From an uncultured Lachnospiraceae bacterium (GTDB lineage: Bacteria > Bacillota > Clostridia > Lachnospirales > Lachnospiraceae): a stretch of DNA of 64,000 bases. A model generated the notes under the pieces. The model ran no database searches. It was given only the letters and a program-made list of their open reading frames with translations, and was not told the DNA's origin. Below, in pieces: positions 16,785-25,833 of the stretch. Each line of letters starts with the position of its first letter. Position 1 is the first letter of the stretch. The translations under genes were made by a program, and so were the position numbers. The DNA lies in assembly GCA_944380315.1 (NCBI GenBank), contig CALWHG010000003.1, positions 30,336-94,335 on the forward strand. Reading direction: 5' to 3'.

Positions 16785-17696
16785 TCAATGCTCCGCCCAG
16801 TACTGGTCTGCAAGCTCCATGATAAGTCTGGCAGGCTGACTCAGCTGTCGGCCCTTTTTAAGCATGACCACCCATGTCAGCCTGGGATGTGTAGAAAGCT
16901 TCAGGCTCAGCACTGACTGAGGGAGATCCCTTTTATGGTGCTCCTCCATGAAGGCACAGCAGAGGTTCATCTCCACCATGGAGTAGCGCAGCTGCCAGCC
17001 TCCGCCCTCCTGATAGACTCTGGGCATGAAGCCTGCCTCCTCAAAGATACGTTCCTGCAGCTCTCCATTCGTCCCGGTACGGGCTCCCAGGGCAAAGTAC
17101 TCCTCCCGAAGCTTCCTTATGTCCATACAGAGAGACCCGTCCTCCTCCATATATGCCTCCGATACCAGCGGATTACGTTCGGACATGATGAGCAGCATCT
17201 CTATGGTCTTGAGCTCACGATAATCACAGTGTACAGTATCTCTATCCTCGGCCACAGTACCAACCGCCAGATCCAGGGCTCCGGATATCACAGCCTTCTG
17301 GAGCTCGTGGCTGTTGGCCTGGTGGATATGGAGCCTGACCTCCGGGTATATGCTGTAGAAGCGTCTGAACATCCACGAAAGCATCTGCCCTCCCATGCTC
17401 GGGGTCACTCCCACATTGAGCTCGACATTTTTAGTTTCGGCGATCTCCGCTATATGCGTATAGGCATTGTGCTTTATGTCCAGGATCCTTCTGGCAGCCT
17501 CCACATATATCTCTCCCGCCTCGGTCACACGCCAGTCTCCGCGCTTTCGCTGAAAGAGCTGGGTCCCAAGCTCCTTTTCCAGATTAAGGAGCTGCTGATT
17601 GAGGGCGGGCTGGGAGATGTAGAGCTTCTCCGCCGCCTTGGTTATGTTTTTTTCTTCTGCTATCTTAAGTATGTACTCCAGCTGTCTGAGATCCAT
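16785..17696 (-). CDS. LysR-family regulator (paralogue 1)
   Basis: 303 residues. Winged HTH at about 1-60 (MDLRQLEYILKIAEEKNITK, then SQPALNQQLLNLEKELG), then the effector-binding domain (about 90-300). It is closely similar to the LysR genes at 17732 and 23495, mainly in the DNA-binding part, so the three may read similar operators. It lies 35 bases downstream of the next LysR gene and upstream of the enolase-like gene, all on one strand. This is unusual, as LysR genes are most often divergent from their targets. The effector is probably the imported organic acid. Confidence 0.88.
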   Translation of the reverse strand: MDLRQLEYILKIAEEKNITKAAEKLYISQPALNQQLLNLEKELGTQLFQRKRGDWRVTEAGEIYVEAARRILDIKHNAYTHIAEIAETKNVELNVGVTPSMGGQMLSWMFRRFYSIYPEVRLHIHQANSHELQKAVISGALDLAVGTVAEDRDTVHCDYRELKTIEMLLIMSERNPLVSEAYMEEDGSLCMDIRKLREEYFALGARTGTNGELQERIFEEAGFMPRVYQEGGGWQLRYSMVEMNLCCAFMEEHHKRDLPQSVLSLKLSTHPRLTWVVMLKKGRQLSQPARLIMELADQYWAEH

Positions 17697-17731
17697 GTCT
17701 TACCCCGTTATACATTTTCCCGTAAGTTTCA

Positions 17732-18643
17732 TCAGTTATTTTCCCAAAAAAGCCTGGCGATGTTTATGAAATCCCGCTCAGCCATGGTGAGATGCCTGCC
17801 CTTTTTATATATGACCACGGATTCCAGCTTCGGATGCGTGGAAAGATGAAGCCTCTCCACCGTATCAGGCAGGGCCTCGCTGTGGTGCTCCTCGGAGAAG
17901 GTACAGCACTGATTCATCTCCACCATGGATAGTCTCAATGGAAATGCTCCTCCCTGATGGTATATCCTGGGCAGGAAGCCTGCCTCCTCAAAAAGCATGT
18001 CTGTCATCAGATGACTGGTGCCGGCAGTCGGTCCCAGGGCGAAGCTCTCATCCTTTAGATTCCTGAGATCTATACACCTTTGTCCACTTTCATCCACATA
18101 GGACTCCGAGAGATACGGGTCTTCCTTTGACATGACCAGGAGCATCTCCATGGTCCTGAGCACCTCATAGCAGAGCCTGCCCTCATCCTTTTCAGGTCCT
18201 ATGGTGCCTATGGCCAGATCCAGCTCTCCTGAGACCACAGCCTTCTGAAGGCTGACCGTATCCATCTGCTCTATGATGGTCCTGACCTCAGGATGTGCGG
18301 CATAGAACCTCTTGTATACCCATCCGAGTATACGGGCTCCCGACTTTGGTGTGACACCTACACGCAGCTGGGCATTTTTGACATCTGCCACATCCTCGAT
18401 GCGCGCATAGGCATCCTTTTTTATGTCCAGGATCTGGCGGCCCGCCTCCACATATACCCTTCCGGCCTCCGTAAGGCGCAGCTCTCCCCTCTGTCTGTCA
18501 AAAAGCGGCGTGCCCAGCTCCTTTTCCAGGTTGATGAGCTGCTGGTTAAGTGCTGGCTGGGAAATGAAGAGCTTCTCCGCCGCCCTTGATATGTTCTTTT
18601 CCTCTGCTATCTTGAGTATGTATTCGATCTGCCGAAGATCCAT
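17732..18643 (-). CDS. LysR-family regulator (paralogue 2)
   Basis: 303 residues. The N-terminal winged HTH MDLRQIEYILKIAEEKNISR is almost the same as in the two other paralogues. The effector domain is more different (RVGVTPKSGARILGWVYKRF, then DLAIGTIGPE), which suggests another ligand or partner promoter. AAAGGGGGG stands before the ATG. It is first of a tandem LysR pair, directly downstream of the remains of an ATPase gene. Confidence 0.88.
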   Translation of the reverse strand: MDLRQIEYILKIAEEKNISRAAEKLFISQPALNQQLINLEKELGTPLFDRQRGELRLTEAGRVYVEAGRQILDIKKDAYARIEDVADVKNAQLRVGVTPKSGARILGWVYKRFYAAHPEVRTIIEQMDTVSLQKAVVSGELDLAIGTIGPEKDEGRLCYEVLRTMEMLLVMSKEDPYLSESYVDESGQRCIDLRNLKDESFALGPTAGTSHLMTDMLFEEAGFLPRIYHQGGAFPLRLSMVEMNQCCTFSEEHHSEALPDTVERLHLSTHPKLESVVIYKKGRHLTMAERDFINIARLFWENN

Positions 18644-18654
18644 GACGCCCCCCT

Positions 18655-19771
18655 TTAAGCCTTTTCAAGCAGCCATTTCAAGACATTACGCTTCTGAACT
18701 CCTTCATAGTTCATTTCCCCAAATATCTCATCCAAAGTAAGCAGATACTTAGGATAGTTGTCGCCTATCTGCCTGAGCGGTTTAAGCTCCCTCTCAAGGA
18801 CATTTTCATCGATCGTGCTCAGGGCCACCTGATAATACACCGGTATCCCATCCTTTATGGCAACAAAGTCCACCTCTCCGTCTGAACCAAGCTGTCCTAT
18901 ATATACCTCCGGATACCTTCTCCTAAGCTCAAGATAAACTACATTTTCAAGTACATGACCCCGCGTCCTGACCACGTCCCCCTACCAGCAGCTCCCGAAA
19001 AGCCACATCACATAGGAAATACTTATTCATGGTAGACAGAAGCCTTTTCCCCTTTATATTATATCTTCTTACCTCATAAAACAGCAGACTGTCAGTAAGT
19101 CCACGAATATATCTGTCTACTGTCTTTGGATCTATCTTCATATGAGCAGAAGTCATGGTGTTGGCTATCGTCGACGGTGAGGTACGGTTTCCTATATTAT
19201 ACATCATGAATCTGGTTATGGACTCAAGCATATTGGCATCTGATACCTTCAATCGCTTTACCACATCGTTTAAAAGCACAGTATTATATATCCCACTCAG
19301 ATATTCTCTTGCCTCCTGCACATCAAGATCATATCGCAGGATATAGGGAAATGATCCCGAGCTCATATATTGATCAAACAGCTCCTGACGCGAGATCCCC
19401 TCCTCCATCGCCCCACTGCAATATTCGCTAAATGAAAGGGGGAGCATGGACAGCTCCACATATCGCCCTGTCAGAAGTGTGGCCAGCTCACCTGAGAGCA
19501 TGCAACCGTTTGAAACTGTTATGTAAATGTCTATATCCTCACGAAGGAAAAGGCTGTCCACCGCTCATTCAAAATTACGAACGTGCTGTATCTCATCCAG
19601 AAACACATAGTTTCTGCCGCTCTTACATAATCTTCCAATAATATGGTTGTACAGCTTTTCAGCTTCTGTCAGCTCAACATATGACAGATCTTCAAAATTT
19701 ATCGATATGATCTGCCTGTCCTTCCATCTTATAAGCCAGTCCAGATAAGACTTTCTTTCGATCCTTTTCAT
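18655..19771 (-). pseudogene. Decayed AAA/DUF4143 ATPase
   Basis: Three pieces line up as one protein of the AAA_14-DUF4143 family. The N-terminal piece (19771-19565) goes from WKDRQI straight to ISINFEDL, so the stretch that should hold the Walker A P-loop (about 30 residues) is missing; Walker B remains (FLDEIQHV). A TGA then stops the frame after RNFE, while the next codons (AVDSLFL) continue in the same frame, as expected of a nonsense change. A third lesion near 18950-18975 shifts the frame between GGRGQDAG and GHVLENVVYLEL; the DUF4143 tail continues to 18655. Such proteins are common in Clostridia and Bacteroidetes and are of unclear function. Not functional as read. Confidence 0.85.
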
Positions 19772-19794
19772 AATAGTACACCTTCCTTAAGAAA

Positions 19795-19823
19795 GGTATA
19801 CTCTCTGAAACCGATAATTGCAA
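19795..19823 (-). promoter_or_regulatory. Candidate promoter of the ATPase pseudogene
   Basis: On the minus strand TTGCAA (19823-19818) and TATACC (19800-19795) are 17 bases apart, 24 bases before the relic start codon. The large inverted repeat at 19826-19886 ends just upstream of the -35, so control from that repeat is plausible. Confidence 0.4.
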
Positions 19824-19825
19824 CA

Positions 19826-19886
19826 AAAATGGAATCCATTCCATTTTTGATCGATTTTCTCAAAAAGATGGAACGGATTCCATTTT
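19826..19886. repeat. Nested palindromes TGGAATCCATTCCA upstream of the pseudogene
   Basis: The arm AAAATGGAATCCATTCCA (19826-19843) recurs inverted at 19869-19886 with a single change. Each arm also holds its own small dyad (TGGAAT-N2-ATTCCA). The block lies directly upstream of the likely promoter. It looks like a double operator or a cruciform-forming element. Confidence 0.65.
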
Positions 19887-19950
19887 AATGCTCTTTTGTG
19901 ATGCTTAAGGCAACCTGTTATTGATGCTGCTCAGGGTCACCAGCCTCCAC

Positions 19951-20883
19951 TCAATCCTTCTTGGCCTCAGGATATATGTCGGGATAGTACGCCTTTGTAG
20001 CCTCAGCCCTGTTTATGAGCACATCGCCCCAGGCATAGTCTGCCACGAATACGGTGTAATCCATGGGATCCTTCGGTATGTTGGGAAGGATGTTTGCTTG
20101 GTTTAAGTGGCTTGAAAGAGCTATGTCCACAGGCAGCTTTGCAAGCTCATAGCAGTCCTTTATGAACTGATGGGCCATGGACTCAGGATATCCGTCAGCT
20201 GCCAGCTGCTCAGGTCTCATGAAGGGTACTCCCAGGCCTCCGTGAAGGGCTACCTTGTAGGTCTTGCCAGTCTCCTCATCTGTATCCTCAAAGAAGAAGC
20301 TGGTGGTTCCGGGTGTATGTCCGGGGCAGAGCCTGGTCCTGATGGTGAAGCTGCCAAGGACTATGGGCGTGTCATCGTCATAGAAGTTTGTCACCTCATA
20401 GGGATAGTCCAGTCTCTTACCGGTGGCCCTGCCCTCTTCCGAGTCAGCCTCCACCCAGCCAAGGATGTGCTTTCCGTCTATGACCATGGGCTTGTCCACT
20501 ACGGTCTCGTGCCTCTTGTGCTCCACCTCATCCTCACGAGAGAGCCAGATCTCTGCTCCGCTCAGCTCCTGGATGACTCTGGCGTTGCAGCTGTGGTCAG
20601 CATGCCAGTGAGTGAGCAGTATCTTCTTTATGTCCCTGGGATCGTGTCCGGACTCCCAGATACGCTCTATGACGAGATAGCAGGTATCTGCATTGAGGCC
20701 AGTATCTATGAGGATAAGGCCTGCTCCCGTGTCTATCAGAAATGCAGCCACGTTGTCCTGTCCGCCCACGTTCCATACGTGTGGAGCGTTCCTGTAGGCA
20801 GGTATGGTGTGCTCCCAGTGGGTAGACATGGTGTTGTTTTCAAGACGTCCCGCGGTGGGGGCGTAGAAGAATTTCTTTTCCAT
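19951..20883 (-). CDS. Metallo-beta-lactamase-fold hydrolase (paralogue 3)
   Basis: 310 residues from the ATG at 20883 (MEKKFFYAPTAGRLENNTMS), preceded by AGGAAGAG. The same ligand set as its paralogues is present (HWHADH at 92-97, CPGHTPG, SSHLNQ), with Gly95 changed to Ala. It is about as long as paralogues 2 and 4 but lacks one residue in the GLGVPFM loop and has many replacements between 125 and 165, the region likely to shape the substrate pocket. It stands alone behind a hairpin, so it may have its own promoter in the 190-base gap upstream. Confidence 0.86.
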   Translation of the reverse strand: MEKKFFYAPTAGRLENNTMSTHWEHTIPAYRNAPHVWNVGGQDNVAAFLIDTGAGLILIDTGLNADTCYLVIERIWESGHDPRDIKKILLTHWHADHSCNARVIQELSGAEIWLSREDEVEHKRHETVVDKPMVIDGKHILGWVEADSEEGRATGKRLDYPYEVTNFYDDDTPIVLGSFTIRTRLCPGHTPGTTSFFFEDTDEETGKTYKVALHGGLGVPFMRPEQLAADGYPESMAHQFIKDCYELAKLPVDIALSSHLNQANILPNIPKDPMDYTVFVADYAWGDVLINRAEATKAYYPDIYPEAKKD

Positions 20884-20992
20884 AATCATCTCTTCCTTTC
20901 CGGTCATATATTTATATATATGATAGCAAAAACCCGGGCCTGTTTCCACGTAATAAAACTTAGCCTGTCTCAAAGTCACGAACATATATTTA

Positions 20993-21027
20993 TAGCCAGG
21001 GCCTCTGTCAACAGAGAGCCCTGGCTA
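20993..21027. terminator. Hairpin between metallo-hydrolases 4 and 3
   Basis: Arms TAGCCAGGGCCTCTGT and ACAGAGAGCCCTGGCTA pair over about 16 bases with one bulge. On the plus strand a T-rich run follows (CGAGTTTTTA); on the minus strand the tail is A/T-mixed. It is the likely end of the DASS 2-hydrolase 4 transcript. Confidence 0.6.
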
Positions 21028-21073
21028 TTTCGAGTTTTTATAAAAATATGCATTTTCCCGAAGTGACTTTAAA

Positions 21074-22009
21074 TCAGCCCTTCTTTACCTCGGGATATAC
21101 ATCGGGATAGAACTCCTTAACTGCATCTGCCCTGTTGATCAGCACATCTGCCCATGCATAGTCCGCTACGAATACGCTGTAATCGTTGGGGTCCTTCGGT
21201 ATATTTGGAAGGATGTTGGCCTGGTTTAAGTGGCTTGAAAGAGCTATATCTACAGGCAGCTTCGCCAGCTCATAGCAGTCCTTTACGAACTGATGAGCCA
21301 TGGACTCGGGATATCCCTCATATGCCAGCTGCTCAGGCCTCATCATAGGGTTGACTCCCAAACCTCCATGCAGGGCTACCTTATAGGTCTTTCCCGTCTC
21401 TTCGTCTGTATCCTCGAAGAAGAAGCTGGTCACTCCCGGCGTATGTCCCGGGCACAGCTTGGTCCTGATGGTGAATCTTCCCATGACTATGGGCTTATCG
21501 TCATCGTAGAAGTTGGTGACCTCGTAGGGGTAGTCTGCTCTCTTTCCGGAAAGCTTGGCCTCCTCCGTGTCTGCATCCACCCAGGTCATGGTCCTTCTTC
21601 CCTCTATCATCTTGGGATATCCTACCTTACCCTCATGCTTCTTATGCTCCACCTCATCCTCACGGGACAGCCAGATCTCTGCTCCGCTTATCTCCTGAAG
21701 CACTCTCGCGTTGCAGCTGTGGTCTCCGTGCCAGTGGGTGAGCAGTATCTTCTTTATGTCACGGGGATCATGGCCTGATTCCCAGATGCGCTCTATGACC
21801 AGATAGCAGGTCTCTGCATTGAGGCCGGTATCAATAAGTATCAGTCCCTCTCCCGTATCCAACAGGAATACGGCTACATTGTCCTGGCCTCCCACGTTCC
21901 ATACGTGAGGTGCATTTCTGTAAGCGGGTACCGTGTGCTCCCAGTGGGTGGGCATGCTCTTGTCATCAAGGCGTCCTGTGGTGGGCGCATAGTAAAATCT
22001 CTTTTCCAT
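21074..22009 (-). CDS. Metallo-beta-lactamase-fold hydrolase (paralogue 4)
   Basis: 311 residues from the ATG at 22009 (AAAGGA ten bases before). By eye it differs from paralogue 2 at only eight residues (4, 6, 20, 89, 105, 107, 203 and 231), none of them metal ligands (His92, His94, Asp96, His97, His189, His260). Bases 21540-21688 equal 13501-13649 exactly, whereas the flanks show frequent silent changes. It lies 85 bases behind the second DASS transporter, the same order as paralogue 2 behind the first, so transporter plus hydrolase seem to have been copied together. Confidence 0.87.
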   Translation of the reverse strand: MEKRFYYAPTTGRLDDKSMPTHWEHTVPAYRNAPHVWNVGGQDNVAVFLLDTGEGLILIDTGLNAETCYLVIERIWESGHDPRDIKKILLTHWHGDHSCNARVLQEISGAEIWLSREDEVEHKKHEGKVGYPKMIEGRRTMTWVDADTEEAKLSGKRADYPYEVTNFYDDDKPIVMGRFTIRTKLCPGHTPGVTSFFFEDTDEETGKTYKVALHGGLGVNPMMRPEQLAYEGYPESMAHQFVKDCYELAKLPVDIALSSHLNQANILPNIPKDPNDYSVFVADYAWADVLINRADAVKEFYPDVYPEVKKG

Positions 22010-22094
22010 ATGTATGTCCTTTCTTATAGAGTTTGTTTTTTTAACAAGCGCCGCCTGCTCATACCTGATGAGAGGCGGCGTAAACTTCGATGAT

Positions 22095-23363
22095 TTACAA
22101 CGGATACAATATCTGGGCTGAAACTGCATATCCTATGATACTTAAAACTATATACGGCAAGGTATATCTAAGGACCTTAGCCGGGTTATAGCCTCCTGCT
22201 GCATAGGTGACCGCTGCCTCTCCTGAGCCGGAAGGAAGCGCTATATCCGCTGTGTTTGCCATGCCGGGGATAAGTATAAGTCCTCTGGGATCCCATCCAG
22301 CTGCAAGCGCAAGAGATGCAGCCAGGGGCACCAGCACTGTCTGGCACGCAGCATTTGACAGGAAGTTTGTCATGATGACCGTAACTGCCGAAAGTATGAA
22401 ATAGATCATGAAGGAACTGGTTCCAGGTCCTATGATGGTGAGCAGCCAGTCACCTATGGCCTCACTGGCTCCTGAGCTGCCAAGCGCATCAGATACTACA
22501 AGCACACCGGCCATCATCCAGATGGTATCCGTAGTCATGAGTCTGGAGGCTTCTGAAGCCTTAAGCACTCCTGTCCATACAAGTATAGCCACACCTATGG
22601 CAGGACCCAGATACATGAATCCGCCCACATTGGTAACCATCATGACCATAGCAAGAAGGAAGGCAAAATATACTATCTTCTCCTGTCCCGAAGTCATGTT
22701 ATTTTCAACGATCTTTGTGTCAGTTACTGACAGAGTGCCCTCATCCTTGGGCATGAGCCTCCAGCAGAAGATGCTGTATCCGCCAACTATGATCATGGGG
22801 ATGATGCTGAATATAAACGGCTCAAACATTGAAAGATGGAAGGCTTCATCAGTCACGATACCCTCATAAAGAGCATTGAGTGAGGCAAACTTGGTGGCTC
22901 CAGATCCTATCGGAAACCTTCCCTTAAACGCTGAAGATACACCCAGCATGGGAAGTATGAGCCTCGTAGGTGTTACGTTGCCAACAGTGCCTATCTGTGC
23001 AGCAAATATGACCATGATGGCCATGGTGGCAGTTGAAGGTATGAACTGAGTAAGCAATACTGTAAAAAAGAACATGAGCATGACCAGCATGGTTCCGTTC
23101 TTTCCCTTGGCATGTTCCATGACATTCCTGATCTTTCCTACCATGCTGGTCCTTCCCAGCACGTTTCCAAGGGCCATCATGGGGGCTACCAGGACTACTA
23201 TCTGGTTTCCAAAGCCTGTAAAGGCCTGTTTAAGGTCTATCACCCCAGTCAGCACAAGGATGATACAGCAGGTCATGGTCGTCAGTCCGAAGGGCACCTT
23301 GTGCCACACGAACATGACCATCATGAAGACCAGGACCGCCAATACGATGTACATCTGATCCAT
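22095..23363 (-). CDS. DASS/SLC13-type anion transporter (paralogue 2)
   Basis: 422 residues, about 11-12 membrane segments. Same layout as paralogue 1: FVWHKVPFGLTTMTCC near the start, the FIPSTATMAIMVIF and SNAACQTVLVPLAA hairpins, and AGWDPRGLILIPG. AGGAGG precedes the ATG at 23363. It is flanked downstream by metallo-hydrolase 4 and upstream, on the same strand, by LysR paralogue 3. Differences in the hairpin loops suggest a related but not identical substrate. Confidence 0.87.
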   Translation of the reverse strand: MDQMYIVLAVLVFMMVMFVWHKVPFGLTTMTCCIILVLTGVIDLKQAFTGFGNQIVVLVAPMMALGNVLGRTSMVGKIRNVMEHAKGKNGTMLVMLMFFFTVLLTQFIPSTATMAIMVIFAAQIGTVGNVTPTRLILPMLGVSSAFKGRFPIGSGATKFASLNALYEGIVTDEAFHLSMFEPFIFSIIPMIIVGGYSIFCWRLMPKDEGTLSVTDTKIVENNMTSGQEKIVYFAFLLAMVMMVTNVGGFMYLGPAIGVAILVWTGVLKASEASRLMTTDTIWMMAGVLVVSDALGSSGASEAIGDWLLTIIGPGTSSFMIYFILSAVTVIMTNFLSNAACQTVLVPLAASLALAAGWDPRGLILIPGMANTADIALPSGSGEAAVTYAAGGYNPAKVLRYTLPYIVLSIIGYAVSAQILYPL

Positions 23364-23494
23364 AAGCTTTTATACTCCTCCTGATTTTTGTGCACCAAGG
23401 CACATTTTTTTGTATAAAAGCACTATATCATCAGACATAAATATTTAAAAGTATATGCAACTTAGCAATTTTCAATAAGTGTATTCAAAAAAAC

Positions 23495-24409
23495 TTAGTT
23501 ATGTTCGCTCCAATATCGTTTTACTATATCCACAAATGTCTTTTCTGCCCGGCTCAGATGCCTGCCCTTCTTATATATCAGCACTGAGGTGATCTTGGGA
23601 TGACTGCTCAGCCTGAAGCTGACCACGTCCTCAGGAAGCTTGTCCATATGAAACTCTTCCATGAAAGAACAGCAAAGCCCCATCTCCACCATGGCCATCC
23701 GAAGGCTCAGGTTGCCTCCCTCATAATATACTCTCGGCTCAAATCCGGCCTCCTCAAATACCTTTTTCTGTATCTCCTCGTTGGTCCCGCCGGGATTGCC
23801 CAGAGCAAAGCTGTGATCCTTAAAGAGCCCAAGGTTTATGCACATATACCCGTCCTTATCCATATATGCATTGGAAACCAGAGGATCATCCTTCCTCATG
23901 ATGATACGCATCTCCATGGGGCAGAGCTCTATATACTCTCCGTGCAGTGTATCCCTGTCGCTGCTGACCATGCCTATGGCCAGATCCACATCCCCGGAAA
24001 ACACGGCCTTCTGAAGCCTGTGAGAATGCATCTGAGATATCTTAAGCCTTATATCAGGGTATAAGGGAGAAAACTTCCGAAAAGCCCAGGTCAGTATCTG
24101 GAGACCCGACATGGGAGTGACGCCTACTCTAAGCTCCATGTCCTTTACATTGGCCACATCAGCGATCCGGCTGAAGGCATCCTTCTTGATATCCAATATG
24201 CGCTTGCCCGCTTCTATAAATATCTCTCCTGCCTCAGTCACCTTCCATTCTCCCCGTTTTCTATGAAACAGGGAAGTGCCCAGCTCCTCCTCCAGATTGA
24301 TGAGCTGCTGATTAAGGGCCGGCTGGGAAAGATAAAGCTTTTCAGCAGCCTTAGATATATTTTTTTCCTCTGCTATCTTAAGGACATATTCTATCTGACG
24401 CATGTTCAT
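23495..24409 (-). CDS. LysR-family regulator (paralogue 3)
   Basis: 304 residues. Winged HTH MNMRQIEYVLKIAEEKNISK, then SQPALNQQLINLEEELG, followed by the effector-binding domain. It is a sister of the LysR genes at 16785 and 17732. AAGGAGC precedes the ATG. The transporter it most likely controls starts 131 bases downstream on the same strand. Confidence 0.88.
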   Translation of the reverse strand: MNMRQIEYVLKIAEEKNISKAAEKLYLSQPALNQQLINLEEELGTSLFHRKRGEWKVTEAGEIFIEAGKRILDIKKDAFSRIADVANVKDMELRVGVTPMSGLQILTWAFRKFSPLYPDIRLKISQMHSHRLQKAVFSGDVDLAIGMVSSDRDTLHGEYIELCPMEMRIIMRKDDPLVSNAYMDKDGYMCINLGLFKDHSFALGNPGGTNEEIQKKVFEEAGFEPRVYYEGGNLSLRMAMVEMGLCCSFMEEFHMDKLPEDVVSFRLSSHPKITSVLIYKKGRHLSRAEKTFVDIVKRYWSEHN

Positions 24410-24431
24410 GGTTATCTCTGCTCCTTAGCTT

Positions 24432-25166
24432 TCATATCGCGATCACGTTCTGCAGTTCATCCAAGGTGATATCCAGCTCCGGCTCCATCAGGTCCTCCAT
24501 ATCGCAGCCAAGGGCCCTTGAGAGATCATAAAGGGTCCCTGCTCTTGCCTTATTTATATCATTTTCCCGCTGCTCATAGAGCTGTATCATGCGAAGCTTA
24601 ACTCCTGAGGCTTCTGACAGCTCCTTCTGAGTATAGCCTCTTGCCTGTCTTATCTTTCTGAGCCTGGTCTCACTTTTGGCTATGTTATCAGAAAGGATCC
24701 GATCTGCTGCTGCCTCAAACCTGCTGACATCCGCCTCATGAAGTATGTACATGGACATGATCCTGCTCATGGTAAGTCCCAGCTCCACGATGGTCCTGAA
24801 GGCAAGTCCCTTTTTCCACTGATAATACGCCATGATCCATCCCGCCCAGTACTCTGGAGTTTTGTCCATGCTCTGTCGCTCCGGATCCTGACTGTCAGCC
24901 TCTTCCATCCCAGTTCTACCCTGACTGATCCCAGACTCGTCCCATCCAGCCCTCGCAAAGGTCTCTCTTAAAAGCTCCTCTCCGGACATGCCTCCTATAT
25001 AACGTGGGTTGCCCTTCTGAAACTCCGCAGCTACCCCTGATATCATAAACATCTCAAACAGAGTATCTGCATCGATACCCTCAAGGTTGACACCTATATC
25101 CATCATTGAGCCAAGAGACCTCATGGCATCAACCAGATATATTTTTTCGTAAGCGGGCATCCCCAT
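24432..25166 (-). CDS. HTH protein overlapping a DUF3990 gene; likely antitoxin
   Basis: 244 residues. The ATG at 25166 is favoured by GAGGAG seven bases before, and makes the gene overlap the end of the DUF3990 gene by 38 bases. An N-terminal helical part (about 1-70, YEKIYLVDAMRSL, MFMISGVAAEFQKGNPRYI) is found in partners of DUF3990 proteins. A variable Ser/Asp/Arg-rich linker follows, then a segment WAGWIMAYYQWKKGLAFRTI. The C-terminal XRE HTH is at about 175-232 (KIRQARGYTQKELSEASGVK). Position and overlap suggest an antitoxin that also represses the operon through the sites at 25834-25876. The role is inferred. Confidence 0.75.
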   Translation of the reverse strand: MGMPAYEKIYLVDAMRSLGSMMDIGVNLEGIDADTLFEMFMISGVAAEFQKGNPRYIGGMSGEELLRETFARAGWDESGISQGRTGMEEADSQDPERQSMDKTPEYWAGWIMAYYQWKKGLAFRTIVELGLTMSRIMSMYILHEADVSRFEAAADRILSDNIAKSETRLRKIRQARGYTQKELSEASGVKLRMIQLYEQRENDINKARAGTLYDLSRALGCDMEDLMEPELDITLDELQNVIAI

Positions 25167-25812
25167 CCTTCCACTCCTCTCTGAGTATGTCTATCATATA
25201 TACTGCATCCTCCGGATGTCTGGCACGTTCATCCTTAAAGGCCTGCCGTGCTTCACTGTCTCTTTTCATCCGTTTGGAATGATATACCACTCCTTCCGCA
25301 GATATCGCACTGACAAACTCAAGCCTGTCAAAGGCTTTCCGGCTCTTTATGACCACCTGCTCCCCAAGCTTCCCCAGGTACATGGCCTTTTCAAGCTGGG
25401 CAAGTGAGATATTGTTGTTTAAAAATGCAGAAGCAAAGGAAAAATAGGAATCATCTGCGCGATACCCGATGATGATGTCTCTTCCTTCATAATCGGGCAT
25501 AAAATGATCCATCAGATATTGCCTGGCTCTGGAGCCCAGATCCGAGCTCAGCTCAAACCTCCGATTTGCCAGCAGCACCGAAAGCCAATGCAGGATGCTG
25601 TATCTGTCATCAGAAAGCCTGAGTATATCCAGCCCTGATAGCTCGATGCTGTATTCATTTGCATAGCCATCGTTTTCGTCAACACAAGCCCATTCCTTTG
25701 CCAGGTCCAGGCTTTCAGTGCAGTAAAAGCCAAGGCCATAGTCATTGAACCTGCTGCCGTATCCAAATTCCGGAGCTCTTATGATCCTTGAGGATCCGTG
25801 ATAAATGATCAT
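25129..25812 (-). CDS. DUF3990 protein, ADP-ribosyltransferase-like; likely toxin
   Basis: 227 residues. It starts with MIIYHGSSRIIRAPEFG and then NDYGLGFYCTES, the pattern of DUF3990 proteins, which are linked to the ADP-ribosyltransferase fold (early YHG strand for NAD binding). The middle has ADDSYFSFASAFLNNNISLAQLEKAM, also conserved in the group. It is the first gene of a two-gene unit, with an HTH gene overlapping its end and a promoter covered by paired operators. That layout fits a toxin-antitoxin or defence module. The target is unknown, and the toxin role is inferred rather than shown. Confidence 0.75.
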   Translation of the reverse strand: MIIYHGSSRIIRAPEFGYGSRFNDYGLGFYCTESLDLAKEWACVDENDGYANEYSIELSGLDILRLSDDRYSILHWLSVLLANRRFELSSDLGSRARQYLMDHFMPDYEGRDIIIGYRADDSYFSFASAFLNNNISLAQLEKAMYLGKLGEQVVIKSRKAFDRLEFVSAISAEGVVYHSKRMKRDSEARQAFKDERARHPEDAVYMIDILREEWKDGDARLRKNISG

Positions 25813-25833
25813 ACAAACTTCCTTTCACAAAAA

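Noticed and set aside
12177-22009. Acquired beta-lactam resistance genes
   Set aside because: The B3-like metal motif is present, but signal peptides are missing and the setting is catabolic, so a resistance role is not supported.
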